A stretch of DNA of 64,000 nucleotides from Lentzea flava (GCF_014648475.1 NZ_BMRE01000016.1:1-64000), one strand, 5' to 3'; counted from the stretch's first letter, positions 26,133 to 35,229 are shown. The notes: generated from the letters alone by a model not told the origin. Program-made: numbers and translations.

Positions 26133-26163
26133 GGCGAACTGTACAACGCTTGGAGCTTCAGTT

Positions 26164-26177
26164 GGTAAGCGCTTTCC
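26164..26177. promoter_or_regulatory. LacI-family operator, second site
   Basis: GGTAAGCGCTTTCC differs from the site at 26119 by one base. The two are 45 bases apart (about four helical turns), suited to cooperative or looped binding upstream of the sugar-acid operon. Confidence 0.75.
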
Positions 26178-26194
26178 GGTTAGTCTTCCTGACG

Positions 26195-26234
26195 CCAGGG
26201 GCACAAGGATCGTCGATGGTCGGCGTGCCCCTGG
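26195..26234 (-). terminator. terminator hairpin after the GH6 gene
   Basis: CCAGGGGCAC (26195-26204) pairs perfectly with GTGCCCCTGG (26225-26234) eight bases past the GH6 stop. It separates GH6 transcription from the promoter of the next minus-strand operon. Confidence 0.6.
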
Positions 26235-26241
26235 TCTGACC

Positions 26242-27186
26242 TCACGTGCCGTCGATCAGCCGGATCGCCAGATCAGGGTTGAACTCACCGGCCGGAGTGG
26301 TGGGAGCGATCCCACACGGTCCGTCGGACACACCTGGGGTTTTGACCCACAGGAGCATGTCGGCGCCACTACCACCGACCTGGGCGGTCACACCCAGCCT
26401 CCTGCCCGCCGGGTTGCACCACTCCCCGTTGTGCCCGTTGCCGTTACGGCTGGTGTCGATGACGAACTTCGACCCGGTACCGAGGTAGCCGACCACCGAG
26501 TTCGCGTAGGTGGCCGACTGGCTCGTGGTGTAGAAGTTCGACACGTTCACCGAGAATCCGCGCACGTTCGTGATGCCCGCGGACCGCAGCCTGCTCGCCA
26601 TCACGTCCGCCGCCACCCACCCGGAGTTACCCGCGTCCAGGTACGCGTAGGTGTTCGGTGCCTTCTGCTGGAACATCTGGGTCGCGTAGAGGATCATGCC
26701 GACCCGTTCGTCGATCTGGGACTGCGTCATGCACCCGAAGTCAGCGAGCGCGTCCGGCTCGATGATCACCACCGCAGGTTTGGTCCCGATCCCGGCCGCG
26801 AAGCTGGAGATCCAGGTCCGGTAGGCGCTCACGGTTCCAGCGCCGCCGCCCGAGTGTCCCCCGCAGGCGTCCCTGCCGGGGATGTTGTAGGCGACCAGCA
26901 CCGGCAGCTTGTCGTTGCCGTCGGCCGCGCCCGTGTAGTTCGCGACCGTGCTGCCGATGTCACTGTCGTTGCCGAACCAGCGTGCGATCGGCTTGGAGCC
27001 GATCGACGACTGGATGCGTGCCGCGCGGGAGTCGTTCGGGTTGTTCCTCGCCCACGTGGCCGGCAACGAGTTGGTGTTCACGTAGAAGCCGCTCGTCAGA
27101 TCGATCGGACTCGCGGCTGTTGCGGGTCCCGCTGCTGCTACGAGCAACAACGTGACCACCCCTAACAGACGGACCGTCCACCACAT
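26242..27186 (-). CDS. secreted glycoside hydrolase family 6 cellulase
   Basis: A 314-residue extracellular beta-1,4-glucanase or cellobiohydrolase (GH6). Signal peptide WTVRLLGVVTLLLVAAAGPA with cleavage near TAAS. Catalytic domain: GFYVNTNSLPATWARNN, LPVLVAYNIPGRDACGGHSG, KPAVVIIEPDALADFGCM (the proton-donor Asp region), YAYLDAGNSGWVAADVMASR, GFSVNVSNFYTT, KFVIDTSRNGNGHNGEWCNP and MLLWVKTPGVSDGPCG. No carbohydrate-binding module follows. ATG 27186 has GGAG nine bases upstream. It lies 92 bases after GH9 and is probably read from the GH9 promoter under LacI control. Confidence 0.93.
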   Translation of the reverse strand: MWWTVRLLGVVTLLLVAAAGPATAASPIDLTSGFYVNTNSLPATWARNNPNDSRAARIQSSIGSKPIARWFGNDSDIGSTVANYTGAADGNDKLPVLVAYNIPGRDACGGHSGGGAGTVSAYRTWISSFAAGIGTKPAVVIIEPDALADFGCMTQSQIDERVGMILYATQMFQQKAPNTYAYLDAGNSGWVAADVMASRLRSAGITNVRGFSVNVSNFYTTSQSATYANSVVGYLGTGSKFVIDTSRNGNGHNGEWCNPAGRRLGVTAQVGGSGADMLLWVKTPGVSDGPCGIAPTTPAGEFNPDLAIRLIDGT

Positions 27187-27236
27187 TGTGGACTCCTCTC
27201 TTTCGGGACCGGGCTGCCGCACGCCCGCAGTTCGGC

Positions 27237-27264
27237 GCCGCCCCACGAAATGGAGCGGGGCGGC
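27237..27264 (-). terminator. hairpin between GH9 and GH6
   Basis: GCCGCCCC (27237-27244) and GGGGCGGC (27257-27264) form an 8-bp stem with a 12-base loop just after the GH9 stop. It could attenuate read-through into GH6. Confidence 0.45.
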
Positions 27265-27278
27265 ACCGCGGCAAGTCC

Positions 27279-29489
27279 TCAGATGGTGTCGGCGAAGGCC
27301 GAGACCCAGGCGAGGGCCGAGTTCCAGTTGATGGCCACCTCGTTGGTGGACCAGGAACCGATGTCGTCGATGTAGCACTTCGCCGGCGCGCAGCCGGGCA
27401 GATTCTGCTGTGCCACGGGATCCTGCAGACCCGAGTTGGGACCGCCAGCGAGCGAACCGGCCGCCGGGTTGGGCAGCGCTGGGTTGAGCTGGTGCGACCA
27501 GTGCCGGTGGTGCTGGTTCTCGCTGGCCCGCTCGCCGTAGCCGCTGATGAACGACTGGTTCAGGCCGTTGCGGCCTAGCAGGTAATCCATCGACTCCAGC
27601 ACCGCGTCGCGGTAGACCGGCTTGCGGCTCAGGTCGTAGGCCGTCGCCATGATCACAGCGGCGTTCGCCGTGGCACTGGTCGACCCCCAGACGTACTGAC
27701 CGTCCGCCGGGCGCCACGGGTTCGGATAGCCCTGGCCCTTCAGGTCGGCGACGTGCCCGTCCGCGACTTGCAGCACGCGATGACGTGCCGCGAGAACCTT
27801 GCCTGCCGGAAAGAGCAACGGCAGCCGGGCGATGGTGAGGTCCGCCAGGCCGCCGGTGTCCTTCCACGAGAAGCCGGTCGGCGTGAGCTGCGTGGTGATC
27901 GCGTCGAGGTACTCCCGCTTGTGCGTGGCCGCGTACAACTCTGCCGCAGCCCATGAGAACTCGTCGGTGACGTTCGTGTCGTCGTACGGGCCCCCGCCGA
28001 CGCCGTCCTCGCGCGGCGCGTAGATCGCCGGGTTCGCCTTTGCGGCCTGCCACGCCGTCTCGGCCGCGGCCTGGCACCGTTTCGCGAACGCCGGATCCCA
28101 CAGCAGCCAGATCCGAGCGCACTGGGCCGCAGCGGCGGCGAGGTTGAGCGTTGCGGCGGTGGACGGCTTGTGCAGGTACCGCGGCTGCGGGTCGTTGCCG
28201 GGCAGCATCGGGTGCGCCGTCCAGGCCAGGTCGTGGATCTTGTGGTGCGCCATGCCCGCGAGCGGCTTTCCGGCCGGTACCTGCATCTTCAGCAGGAACT
28301 CCACCTCCCAGCGCGCTTCGTCGAGTACGTCCGGCACACGGTTGCCGTTCTCCGGGATGGCGAGCAACCCGTCGCGCAGGCCCTCGAAGTCGAGCCGGAT
28401 CAACGAGCGCTCGTAGAGGTCCATCAGCTGCCACGCGGCGAGCGCCCCGTTCACCACGTACTTGCCGTGGTCACCGGCGTCGTACCAGCCACCGCTCACG
28501 TCCAGTGTGTAGTCGCACTCCCCCGGCAAGCACGGCACGGCAGTATCCCCTTTGTTCGGCGCGACACCAATGTGCCCGGCGACCCTGGCATACGAGGTCC
28601 CCACGTACTTCGCCTCGATCGGGATACCGCTGCGGTTGTGGTAGAAGTACTCGAGCGAGTCCCTGCGCAGCTGGTCATAGGGCTTGGCGGCAATGTCGAA
28701 CGGCTCACTGACGTCCGCGCCGACGGAGAGTGTGTAATCGCTTCCAGTTTGCCGCACAGCGGAGAAGTCCGCGATGTGGACGTGGTCGCCGGACATGGGG
28801 TCGGCACCGTGGACCGTCGTGCTGCCGGAAGTCACGACCGCACCCGTGTTGTCCCTCAACGACCAGATCACCGGCTCCGTCGCGTTGCTCACCACTGACG
28901 CGCGTTTCGCACCCGACGCGAGATAGCCGTGCTGGTTGACGCGTACCGGCGACCCGTACGTCCAGCCACCGCCGGGCGGGATCACCCCACCGATGAGCGA
29001 GACGTCGTCCAGGCAGATCGTGTAGGCCTGCGTGGCACCTCCCATCTGGAAGGACACCTGGCCGTGCCTGGTGGCCACTGTGGACGTCCCGACGAACTGG
29101 AACGCCTTGGGCGTGCTCGTCAAAGCAACCGGCTTGTTCAACGTGGTCGCGATCGGTGACGCGGTGGTCTGCACGACCGCACGGGCGGTGACATCCCTGG
29201 TGGCGGAGGCGGTGAACCGGAGCGTGTACGCCTGTCCAGCCTCCAGTGGAACGTCGTTCTGACCGATCATCGACTCCCAAGGGTTCACCGTCCCGGCCGG
29301 GACGGCGGCACACAACCGTCCGAGGTCCACTCCGGACGGTGTGTTTCCGCTGCTCCACCACGGGCTCTTGGTATCGCTGAAAGTGCCGTTGAGCACCCTC
29401 TCGTAGCCGTCGGCGCGAGCATCCGTGGCGGAACCGAGGACGAGTGCGACCGGCAGTAAGGCCGCGATGAGCGTTCTCTTGAGGGACAT
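27279..29489 (-). CDS. secreted glycoside hydrolase family 9 endoglucanase
   Basis: A 736-residue modular cellulase. Signal peptide (LKRTLIAALLPVALVLGSAT), a CBM4/9-type carbohydrate-binding module at about residues 30-165 (LNGTFSDTKSPWWSSGNTP, YTICLDDVSLIGG), a CelD_N immunoglobulin-like domain at about 175-265 (VRVNQHGYLASGAKRASVV), then the GH9 barrel. The catalytic aspartates lie in LDVSGGWYDAGDHGKYVVNG and the catalytic Glu in SWSTNEVAINWNS near the end. ATG 29489 precedes the signal peptide with an AGAGG site. A LacI-type palindrome lies at 29586. Works outside the cell with GH6 to release cello-oligosaccharides for the adjacent importer. Confidence 0.94.
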   Translation of the reverse strand: MSLKRTLIAALLPVALVLGSATDARADGYERVLNGTFSDTKSPWWSSGNTPSGVDLGRLCAAVPAGTVNPWESMIGQNDVPLEAGQAYTLRFTASATRDVTARAVVQTTASPIATTLNKPVALTSTPKAFQFVGTSTVATRHGQVSFQMGGATQAYTICLDDVSLIGGVIPPGGGWTYGSPVRVNQHGYLASGAKRASVVSNATEPVIWSLRDNTGAVVTSGSTTVHGADPMSGDHVHIADFSAVRQTGSDYTLSVGADVSEPFDIAAKPYDQLRRDSLEYFYHNRSGIPIEAKYVGTSYARVAGHIGVAPNKGDTAVPCLPGECDYTLDVSGGWYDAGDHGKYVVNGALAAWQLMDLYERSLIRLDFEGLRDGLLAIPENGNRVPDVLDEARWEVEFLLKMQVPAGKPLAGMAHHKIHDLAWTAHPMLPGNDPQPRYLHKPSTAATLNLAAAAAQCARIWLLWDPAFAKRCQAAAETAWQAAKANPAIYAPREDGVGGGPYDDTNVTDEFSWAAAELYAATHKREYLDAITTQLTPTGFSWKDTGGLADLTIARLPLLFPAGKVLAARHRVLQVADGHVADLKGQGYPNPWRPADGQYVWGSTSATANAAVIMATAYDLSRKPVYRDAVLESMDYLLGRNGLNQSFISGYGERASENQHHRHWSHQLNPALPNPAAGSLAGGPNSGLQDPVAQQNLPGCAPAKCYIDDIGSWSTNEVAINWNSALAWVSAFADTI

Positions 29490-29585
29490 ACCGGGGGCCT
29501 CTCGGAAGGAAGTGTCTCCCGGCGTAACCGCAGCGTCACTGTAGATGGTGACCTGGACAACAGCGGGTGTCAACGATTACGGTCC

Positions 29586-29599
29586 TGTAAGCGCTCACA
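29586..29599. promoter_or_regulatory. LacI-family operator upstream of GH9
   Basis: TGTAAGCGCTCACA, about 97 bases before the GH9 start. It is the exact reverse complement of the core of the site at 34194 in front of the lacI-type gene. It lies in the shared region between the divergent GH9 and ABC-importer genes. Confidence 0.8.
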
Positions 29600-29684
29600 G
29601 TTTTTGGGGTTACAGACAGCGCATCACCGGCACGTGCCGCAGCGTCGCAGCAGGTAATGGTGTTCGAGGCTGACTCGTTTCAGG

Positions 29685-29698
29685 TGTTAGCGCTTCCG
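29685..29698. promoter_or_regulatory. LacI-family operator upstream of the sugar-binding protein
   Basis: TGTTAGCGCTTCCG, a looser AGCGCT palindrome 28 bases before the solute-binding protein start codon, well placed to repress the importer operon. Confidence 0.65.
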
Positions 29699-29726
29699 GG
29701 CAACGCCGCCAACTGGAGGTTCGGAG

Positions 29727-31013
29727 ATGACTGTCAGATCGACGCGGGCGCTGCTCGCGACGACACTCCTCGGCGCGCTGGTGGCAACCAGTGCGTGCGG
29801 AGGTGGTGGGACCGCCGACGCGGGCAACGGCACGACGACGCTGGTCGTCAAGACCTTCAGCCAGTTCGGTTACGCGGACCTCTACAAGGAGTACGAGGCT
29901 GGCCACCCCGGTGTCACCATCAAGGAGGAGAACATCGGCAAGCTGGGCGACTACACGCCCAAGCTGCAGCAATGGCTCGCAACCGGAACAGGCGCCGGTG
30001 ACGTGGTCGCGATCGAGGAGGGCATCCTCACGCAGTTCATGGCGAAGCCTGACCAGTTCGTGAACCTGCTCGACCACGGCGCCGGCGCACTCAAGGGCAA
30101 CTTCCTCGAGTGGAAGTGGAACCAGGCGTCCACACCGGACGGTAGCAAGGTGATCGGGCTCGGCACCGACGTCGGCGCACAGGGCATGTGCTACCGCACC
30201 GACCTGTTCGCCAGAGCAGGTCTGCCGACCAACCGCGAGGAGGTCGGCAAGCTCTGGCCGACCTGGGACGACTACCTCGCGACCGGCAAGCGGTTCAAGG
30301 AGAAGAACACCGGCGCCGCCTTCTACGACTCCTCCACCGGCCTCTACCAGAACATCCTGATGCAGCAGGGCGATCACACCTACTACGACAAGTCGAACAA
30401 GCTGGTGATCGACAGCAATCCCGGCGTGAAGAAGGCGTGGGACCAGACCATCAATCTGGTCCAGGCAGGGCTCTCCGCGAACATCGAGCAGTGGAGCCCA
30501 CAGTGGAACGCCGGCTTCAAGAACGGCGGGTTCGCGACGATTCCGTGCCCCTCTTGGATGCTCGGCACGATCGAGAAGCAGTCCGGTCCGGAGAACTCCG
30601 GCCGGTGGGACGTCGCCCGCGTGCCCGGAAACGGCGCGGTCCGCGGCGGCTCCTTCCTCGCGGTACCTACCCAGAGCAAGCACCAGACCCAGGCGGCCGA
30701 ACTGGTGAAGTTCCTGACCAGCGCCAAGGGCCAAATCGCGGCGTTCAAGGCGAAGAACAACTTCCCGTCCTCGCCGCAGGCCATCGACGACGCCGCTGTC
30801 CAGGCCTACACCAACCCGTACTTCTCCGACGCACCGGTCGGCCGAATTTTCGGTGACAGCGTCAAGGCACTCAAGCCCGTCTACCTGGGCCCGGCCAACC
30901 TCGCCATCGGCGACCGCGTCGGCAACGCGCTGACGGCCGTCGAGCAGGGCAAGCTCAAGCCCGACGAGGCGTGGGCAAAGGCCGTCGACGAAGCACGTCG
31001 ACTGGTCAAGTGA
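29727..31013 (+). CDS. ABC transporter sugar-binding lipoprotein (CebE-like)
   Basis: A 428-residue solute-binding lipoprotein. The signal peptide ends in the lipobox LVATSAC-GGG (Cys about residue 24). The mature part begins TTTLVVKTFSQFGYADLYKE, with GLGTDVGAQGMCYRTDLF, WDDYLATGKRFKEKNTGAAF and NGGFATIPCPSWMLGTIEKQ, typical of family 1 oligosaccharide binders, most like cellobiose/cellotriose CebE. A GGAGG box precedes ATG 29727. Followed by two permeases and a beta-glucosidase; no ATPase is encoded, so a shared MsiK-type ATPase is expected elsewhere, as known in streptomycetes. Confidence 0.92.
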   Translation: MTVRSTRALLATTLLGALVATSACGGGGTADAGNGTTTLVVKTFSQFGYADLYKEYEAGHPGVTIKEENIGKLGDYTPKLQQWLATGTGAGDVVAIEEGILTQFMAKPDQFVNLLDHGAGALKGNFLEWKWNQASTPDGSKVIGLGTDVGAQGMCYRTDLFARAGLPTNREEVGKLWPTWDDYLATGKRFKEKNTGAAFYDSSTGLYQNILMQQGDHTYYDKSNKLVIDSNPGVKKAWDQTINLVQAGLSANIEQWSPQWNAGFKNGGFATIPCPSWMLGTIEKQSGPENSGRWDVARVPGNGAVRGGSFLAVPTQSKHQTQAAELVKFLTSAKGQIAAFKAKNNFPSSPQAIDDAAVQAYTNPYFSDAPVGRIFGDSVKALKPVYLGPANLAIGDRVGNALTAVEQGKLKPDEAWAKAVDEARRLVK

Positions 31014-31018
31014 AGACG

Positions 31019-31059
31019 TGGCAGCCGAGGGGCCGCCCCAACAGCCCCCTCGGCTGCCA
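31019..31059 (+). terminator. intercistronic hairpin between binding protein and permease
   Basis: TGGCAGCCGAGGGG (31019-31032) is perfectly complementary to CCCCTCGGCTGCCA (31046-31059) with a 13-base loop, starting five bases after the binding-protein stop. Such hairpins protect the upstream message or partly terminate, giving more binding protein than permease. Confidence 0.75.
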
Positions 31060-31092
31060 CACCCACAGCCGAATTCCCACCGAGGACACACG

Positions 31093-32067
31093 TTGCTTGC
31101 TGATCTGCAGCCTCGCACTGCCACCACGAGTGTCGATCCGCCGTCGGCACCACCGCCGCCACCGCGCAGGCGCCTGCGCGACCGAATCTCCCGGATCGAC
31201 GCGAAGTGGGCGCCGTACCTGTTCGTCGCGCCGTTCTTCGTGATCTTCGGGATCTTCGGGCTGTTCCCGCTCGGCTACACGGCCTGGGTCTCGTTGCACG
31301 AGTGGGACATCAGCGGCCCAGGCGGGTTCATCGGGCTGAACAACTACGTGACGCTCTTCGGCGATCCGGACTTCTGGAACGCCGTGCTGAACACGGTCGG
31401 CATGCTCGTGCTGGCGACGGTGCCACAGCTGTTCTTCGCACTGGTGCTGGCAAGCTTGCTCAATCAGAAGCTGCGCGGCTTGACGCTCCTGCGGATGGGC
31501 GTGCTGCTGCCGATCGTCACCTCGGTGGCCGCGGTGGGCATCGTGTTCAGCCAGATCTTCGACCGTGACGCCGGCATGGTCAACGGACTGCTCGGGCTGT
31601 TCAGCATCGAGCCGATCGACTGGCGTGCCGACAAGTGGTCGTCGTGGACCGCGATCGCCACCATGGTCAACTGGCGCTGGACGGGCTACAACGCGCTGAT
31701 CTACCTCGCCGCCATGCAATCGATCCCCCGCGACCTGTACGAGGCGGCCACTGTGGACGGTGCCTCGAAGATCCGGCAGTTTTTCAGCATCACCATCCCG
31801 ATGATCCGCCCGGCGCTGCTCTTCACGGTGATCGTGTCAACGATCGCGGGCATGCAGCTGTTCACCGAACCGCTGATCTTCGGGCAGGGCAGCTTCGCGA
31901 TCTCCGGCGGCAGTTTGCGCCAGTTCCAGACGCTGTCGATGTACATGTTCGAGAAGGCCTTCCGCGACTTCGACTACGGCTACGGCTCGGCGATCGCCTG
32001 GATGATGTTCCTGCTGATCACGCTGCTCGCGGTGGTCAACTTCCTCATCACCAGGAGGTCCCGGTGA
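31093..32067 (+). CDS. ABC sugar transporter permease (CebF-like)
   Basis: A 324-residue inner-membrane permease. TTG 31093 is taken as start because GAGGA lies about eight bases before it and no better start exists. A proline-rich cytoplasmic leader (PPSAPPPPPRRR) is followed by six hydrophobic helices beginning YLFVAPFFVIFGIFGLFPLG. The EAA loop, which contacts the ATPase, is YEAATVDGASKIRQFFSITI. Ends FLITRRSR with the stop overlapping the next ATG. Confidence 0.9.
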   Translation: MLADLQPRTATTSVDPPSAPPPPPRRRLRDRISRIDAKWAPYLFVAPFFVIFGIFGLFPLGYTAWVSLHEWDISGPGGFIGLNNYVTLFGDPDFWNAVLNTVGMLVLATVPQLFFALVLASLLNQKLRGLTLLRMGVLLPIVTSVAAVGIVFSQIFDRDAGMVNGLLGLFSIEPIDWRADKWSSWTAIATMVNWRWTGYNALIYLAAMQSIPRDLYEAATVDGASKIRQFFSITIPMIRPALLFTVIVSTIAGMQLFTEPLIFGQGSFAISGGSLRQFQTLSMYMFEKAFRDFDYGYGSAIAWMMFLLITLLAVVNFLITRRSR

Positions 32068-32888
32068 TGCGCCGGACGCAACCCTTGCTGTACCTGACGT
32101 TGCTCGCCGCGATCGCGCTGTCGGCATTCCCGCTCTACTGGCTCTTCGTCGTGGCCACACGGTCGAACGATGTTGTCGGTGACTGGCCTCCACCGCTCAC
32201 TCCAGGTCCGAACCTGGGTGAGAACACCGGTCGGCTGTTCGCAGCCGAGGACGCCAACTTCCTGCTGGGGCTGCTGAACTCGGCGTTGTCGTCGGTCGTC
32301 GTGACGGTCTCGGTCGTGTTCTTCAGCTCGCTGGCCGGGTTCGCGTTCGCCAAGCTGCGCTTCCGCGGCCGCAACGCGCTGCTGCTGATCATCCTCGGCA
32401 CCATGATGATCCCCGTCCAGATGGGCATCATCCCGCTCTACATGATCATGGTGGAGCTGGGCTGGCAGAACCGGATGGAAGCGATCATCGTGCCCGCGCT
32501 GGTGTCCGCGTTCGGCGTGTTCCTGATGCGCCAGTACGCCGAACGAGCGGTTCCCGAGGAGCTCATCGAAGCTGCCCGCGTCGACGGCTGCAGCACGTTC
32601 CGCATCTTCTGGACCGTCGTGCTGCCTGCTCTCCGACCCGGAGCTGCGGTGCTCAGCCTGTTCACGTTCATGGGCACCTGGAACGAGTTCCTGTGGCCAC
32701 TCGCCGTGCTGGAAGCGGACAACCCGACCGTGCAGTTCTCGCTCTCGCAACTGTCCACCACCTACTACACCGACTACACCCTCATGTTCACCGGAGCGCT
32801 GATCGCCACGGTCCCGCTGCTGCTGGTCTTCGTCGGGTTCGGTCGCCAGATCATCGGCGGCATCATGGAAGGGGCGGTCAAGGCATGA
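32067..32888 (+). CDS. ABC sugar transporter permease (CebG-like)
   Basis: A 273-residue second permease. ATG 32067 shares its A with the previous TGA and is eight bases after a perfect AGGAGG. Six membrane segments (LYLTLLAAIALSAFPLYWLF first), the EAA loop IEAARVDGCSTFRIFWTVVL, and the C-terminal VPLLLVFVGFGRQIIGGIME typical of MalG/CebG proteins. Pairs with the upstream permease to import cello-oligosaccharides. Confidence 0.92.
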   Translation: MRRTQPLLYLTLLAAIALSAFPLYWLFVVATRSNDVVGDWPPPLTPGPNLGENTGRLFAAEDANFLLGLLNSALSSVVVTVSVVFFSSLAGFAFAKLRFRGRNALLLIILGTMMIPVQMGIIPLYMIMVELGWQNRMEAIIVPALVSAFGVFLMRQYAERAVPEELIEAARVDGCSTFRIFWTVVLPALRPGAAVLSLFTFMGTWNEFLWPLAVLEADNPTVQFSLSQLSTTYYTDYTLMFTGALIATVPLLLVFVGFGRQIIGGIMEGAVKA

Positions 32889-34198
32889 CGTTCGATCCCG
32901 GCTTTCTCTGGGGTGCGGCGACCTCGAGCTACCAGATCGAGGGCGCCGTTGCCGAGGACGGGCGCCTGCCCTCCATCTGGGACACCTTCTGCGCGACTCC
33001 CGGCAAGGTCGACAACGGTGACACCGGTGATGTCGCCGCCGACCACTACCACCGGTATCGCGACGACATCGGCCTCATGGCCGGTCTGGGCCTGAACGCC
33101 TACCGCTTCTCGATAGCGTGGCCGCGGGTCCAGCCAACCGGATCCGGCGCGATCAACCAGGCCGGCCTCGACTTCTATTGCCGGCTCGTGGACGCGTTGC
33201 TGGAAAAGGACATTCAGCCGTGGGCGACGCTGTACCACTGGGACCTGCCCCAGCCTCTGGAGGATGCGGGCGGCTGGCCGGAACGCGACACCGCACAGCG
33301 GTTCGCCGACTACGCGGCCGCCGTGCACGACGCACTGTCCGACCGGATCAGCCACTGGACCACGCTCAACGAACCCTGGTGCTCGGCGTTCCTCGGCTAT
33401 GCCACGGGACGGCACGCACCCGGCCGCCGCGACGGTGCCGCCGCCGTGCGGGCCACGCACCACCTGCTGCTGGCACACGGCCTTGCGACACAGGCGATGC
33501 CGGACTCGCGCGTCGGCATCACGCTCAACCTCTCCCACGTCACCGCGGCCTCGGCAGCCGACCAGGATGCCGCCCGCCGGATCGACGGCATGCAGAACCG
33601 GATCTTCCTCGACCCTCTGCTGCGCGGCTGCTATCCCGACGACGTTCTCGCCGACCTGGCGCCCGTCACCGACTTCACCCACGTGCAGGAGGGCGACCTC
33701 AAGGCCATCGCGACGCCGCTGGACTTCCTCGGCGTCAACTACTACTCCCCGATGCTGGTGGCGGACGGCGACACTCCGGCGAACACCGCGTACGTCGGTT
33801 CCGACCACGTCCGGCAACTCGACGGGGGCAGATCCCGTACGTCGATCGGCTGGGAGATCGACGCCACCGGCCTCGAACAGCTGCTCGTGCGGCTCGACAC
33901 CGACTACCCCGTCCCGCCGATCTACATCACCGAGAACGGCGCGGCGTTCGACGAGCCGGTGCACGACCAAGATCGCATCGACTACCTGGAAGGACACCTG
34001 CGGGCCTGCGCCACGGCCGCCCGCCACGGGGTGCCGCTGCGTGGTTACTTCGTCTGGTCCCTGCTGGACAACTTCGAGTGGTCCTTCGGGTATGCGCAGC
34101 GGTTCGGGATCGTCCACGTCGACTACGACACCCAGGTCCGCACGCTCAAGGACAGCGGCCACTGGTACGCGGCAGTGATCGCGCGAAACGGCCTGTGA
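32885..34198 (+). CDS. GH1 beta-glucosidase
   Basis: A 437-residue cytoplasmic family 1 glycosidase that cleaves imported cellobiose or cello-oligosaccharides to glucose. FLWGAATSSYQIEGAVAEDG is the family N-terminal signature. The acid/base Glu lies in WTTLNEPWCSAFLGY (about residue 165) and the nucleophile Glu in PPIYITENGAAFDEP (about residue 351). WSLLDNFEWSFGYAQRFGIV is the conserved C-terminal block. ATG 32885 overlaps the permease stop (ATGA). Last gene of the importer operon; the next operator overlaps its stop codon. Confidence 0.95.
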   Translation: MTFDPGFLWGAATSSYQIEGAVAEDGRLPSIWDTFCATPGKVDNGDTGDVAADHYHRYRDDIGLMAGLGLNAYRFSIAWPRVQPTGSGAINQAGLDFYCRLVDALLEKDIQPWATLYHWDLPQPLEDAGGWPERDTAQRFADYAAAVHDALSDRISHWTTLNEPWCSAFLGYATGRHAPGRRDGAAAVRATHHLLLAHGLATQAMPDSRVGITLNLSHVTAASAADQDAARRIDGMQNRIFLDPLLRGCYPDDVLADLAPVTDFTHVQEGDLKAIATPLDFLGVNYYSPMLVADGDTPANTAYVGSDHVRQLDGGRSRTSIGWEIDATGLEQLLVRLDTDYPVPPIYITENGAAFDEPVHDQDRIDYLEGHLRACATAARHGVPLRGYFVWSLLDNFEWSFGYAQRFGIVHVDYDTQVRTLKDSGHWYAAVIARNGL

Positions 34199-34208
34199 GC
34201 GCTTACAG
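34194..34208. promoter_or_regulatory. LacI-family operator, autoregulation site
   Basis: TGTGAGCGCTTACAG overlaps the beta-glucosidase stop codon and lies 14 bases before the lacI-type start. Its 14-base core is the reverse complement of the GH9 site at 29586, supporting one regulator for both. Confidence 0.8.
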
Positions 34209-34221
34209 ACTGGGTACGATC

Positions 34222-35229
34222 ATGTCCATGAACAGTCGGCCACCGACCCTCGACGAGGTCGCCCAACGTGCAGGCGTCTCCACGGGGACGGTGTCCCGCG
34301 TCATCAACAACGCCAAACACGTCAGCAAGAAGTCTCGTGAGGCCGTTGAGCGCGCCATCGCCGAACTCGGCTACGTGCCGAACAAGACGGCCCGTTCCCT
34401 CGCGACCCAGCAACGGGGTGCCATCGCCCTCGCGATCTCCAGCGACGACCCGGCACTGTTCGCCAACCAGTTCTTCGCCGAAGTGATCACCGGCGTCAAC
34501 GCGATCGTCGAGGAGACCGACCTCGAACTGATGCTCGTGCTGGCCGCCTCCGAACGAGGCCGTGCCCGCTTCGCCCGCATACTGCGCTCGCGCAGCGCGG
34601 ATGGCGTCATGCTGCTGGCGCTCAAGGAGAACGACCCCCTGTCGATCATGGCTGAGCAGAGCGGCGTGCCCGTCGTACACGGTGGACGGTCGCTGGACCG
34701 GACACCGCAGTGGTACGTCGACGCCGACAACCGCGGTGGTGCCCGGCTGGCGACAGAGCACCTGCTGTCGTTGGGCAGGACGAGGATCGGCACCATCACG
34801 GGCGAACTGAACACCCACGCCGGCGTCGCACGTTACCTGGGGTTCCGCGAGGCGTTGGCGCTGTCCGGACTGAGCGATGAGCGGGTCGCGCACGGCGACT
34901 TCAGTGAGGCCAGCGGCATGGCCGGCATGAAAACGTTGCTGGACGACCACCCGGACCTGGACGCGGTGTTCGTGGCGTCCGACGCGATGGCCGCCGGCGC
35001 CCTCGGGGTGCTACGCGATCACGGCAGAGCTGTGCCGGAGGACGTGGCCGTCGTCGGGTTCAACGACATCGTGACCGCGCGGTACACGCAACCGGCCCTC
35101 ACCACCGTCCACCAGCCCATCGAAGCGCTCGGCCGCGAGATGACACGCATGCTGCTGCGGCTCATCAACAACGAGCAGGTGACCTCACTGATCTTGCCGA
35201 CCGAGCTGGTCGTGCGGGACTCGGCTTGA
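34222..35229 (+). CDS. LacI-family transcriptional regulator (CebR/CelR-like)
   Basis: A 335-residue repressor. The helix-turn-helix and hinge (PTLDEVAQRAGVSTGTVSRV, AIAELGYVPNKTARSLATQQ) are followed by a periplasmic-binding-like effector domain (GVMLLALKENDPLSIMAEQS, VPVVHGGRSLDR, HLLSLGRTRIGTITGELNTH, DLDAVFVASDAMAAGALGVL, VAVVGFNDIVTARYTQPALT). ATG 34222 or 34228. By position and shared AGCGCT sites it should repress the cellulases, the importer with GH1, the Gfo/Idh operon and itself, with a cello-oligosaccharide as probable inducer. Confidence 0.92.
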   Translation: MSMNSRPPTLDEVAQRAGVSTGTVSRVINNAKHVSKKSREAVERAIAELGYVPNKTARSLATQQRGAIALAISSDDPALFANQFFAEVITGVNAIVEETDLELMLVLAASERGRARFARILRSRSADGVMLLALKENDPLSIMAEQSGVPVVHGGRSLDRTPQWYVDADNRGGARLATEHLLSLGRTRIGTITGELNTHAGVARYLGFREALALSGLSDERVAHGDFSEASGMAGMKTLLDDHPDLDAVFVASDAMAAGALGVLRDHGRAVPEDVAVVGFNDIVTARYTQPALTTVHQPIEALGREMTRMLLRLINNEQVTSLILPTELVVRDSA

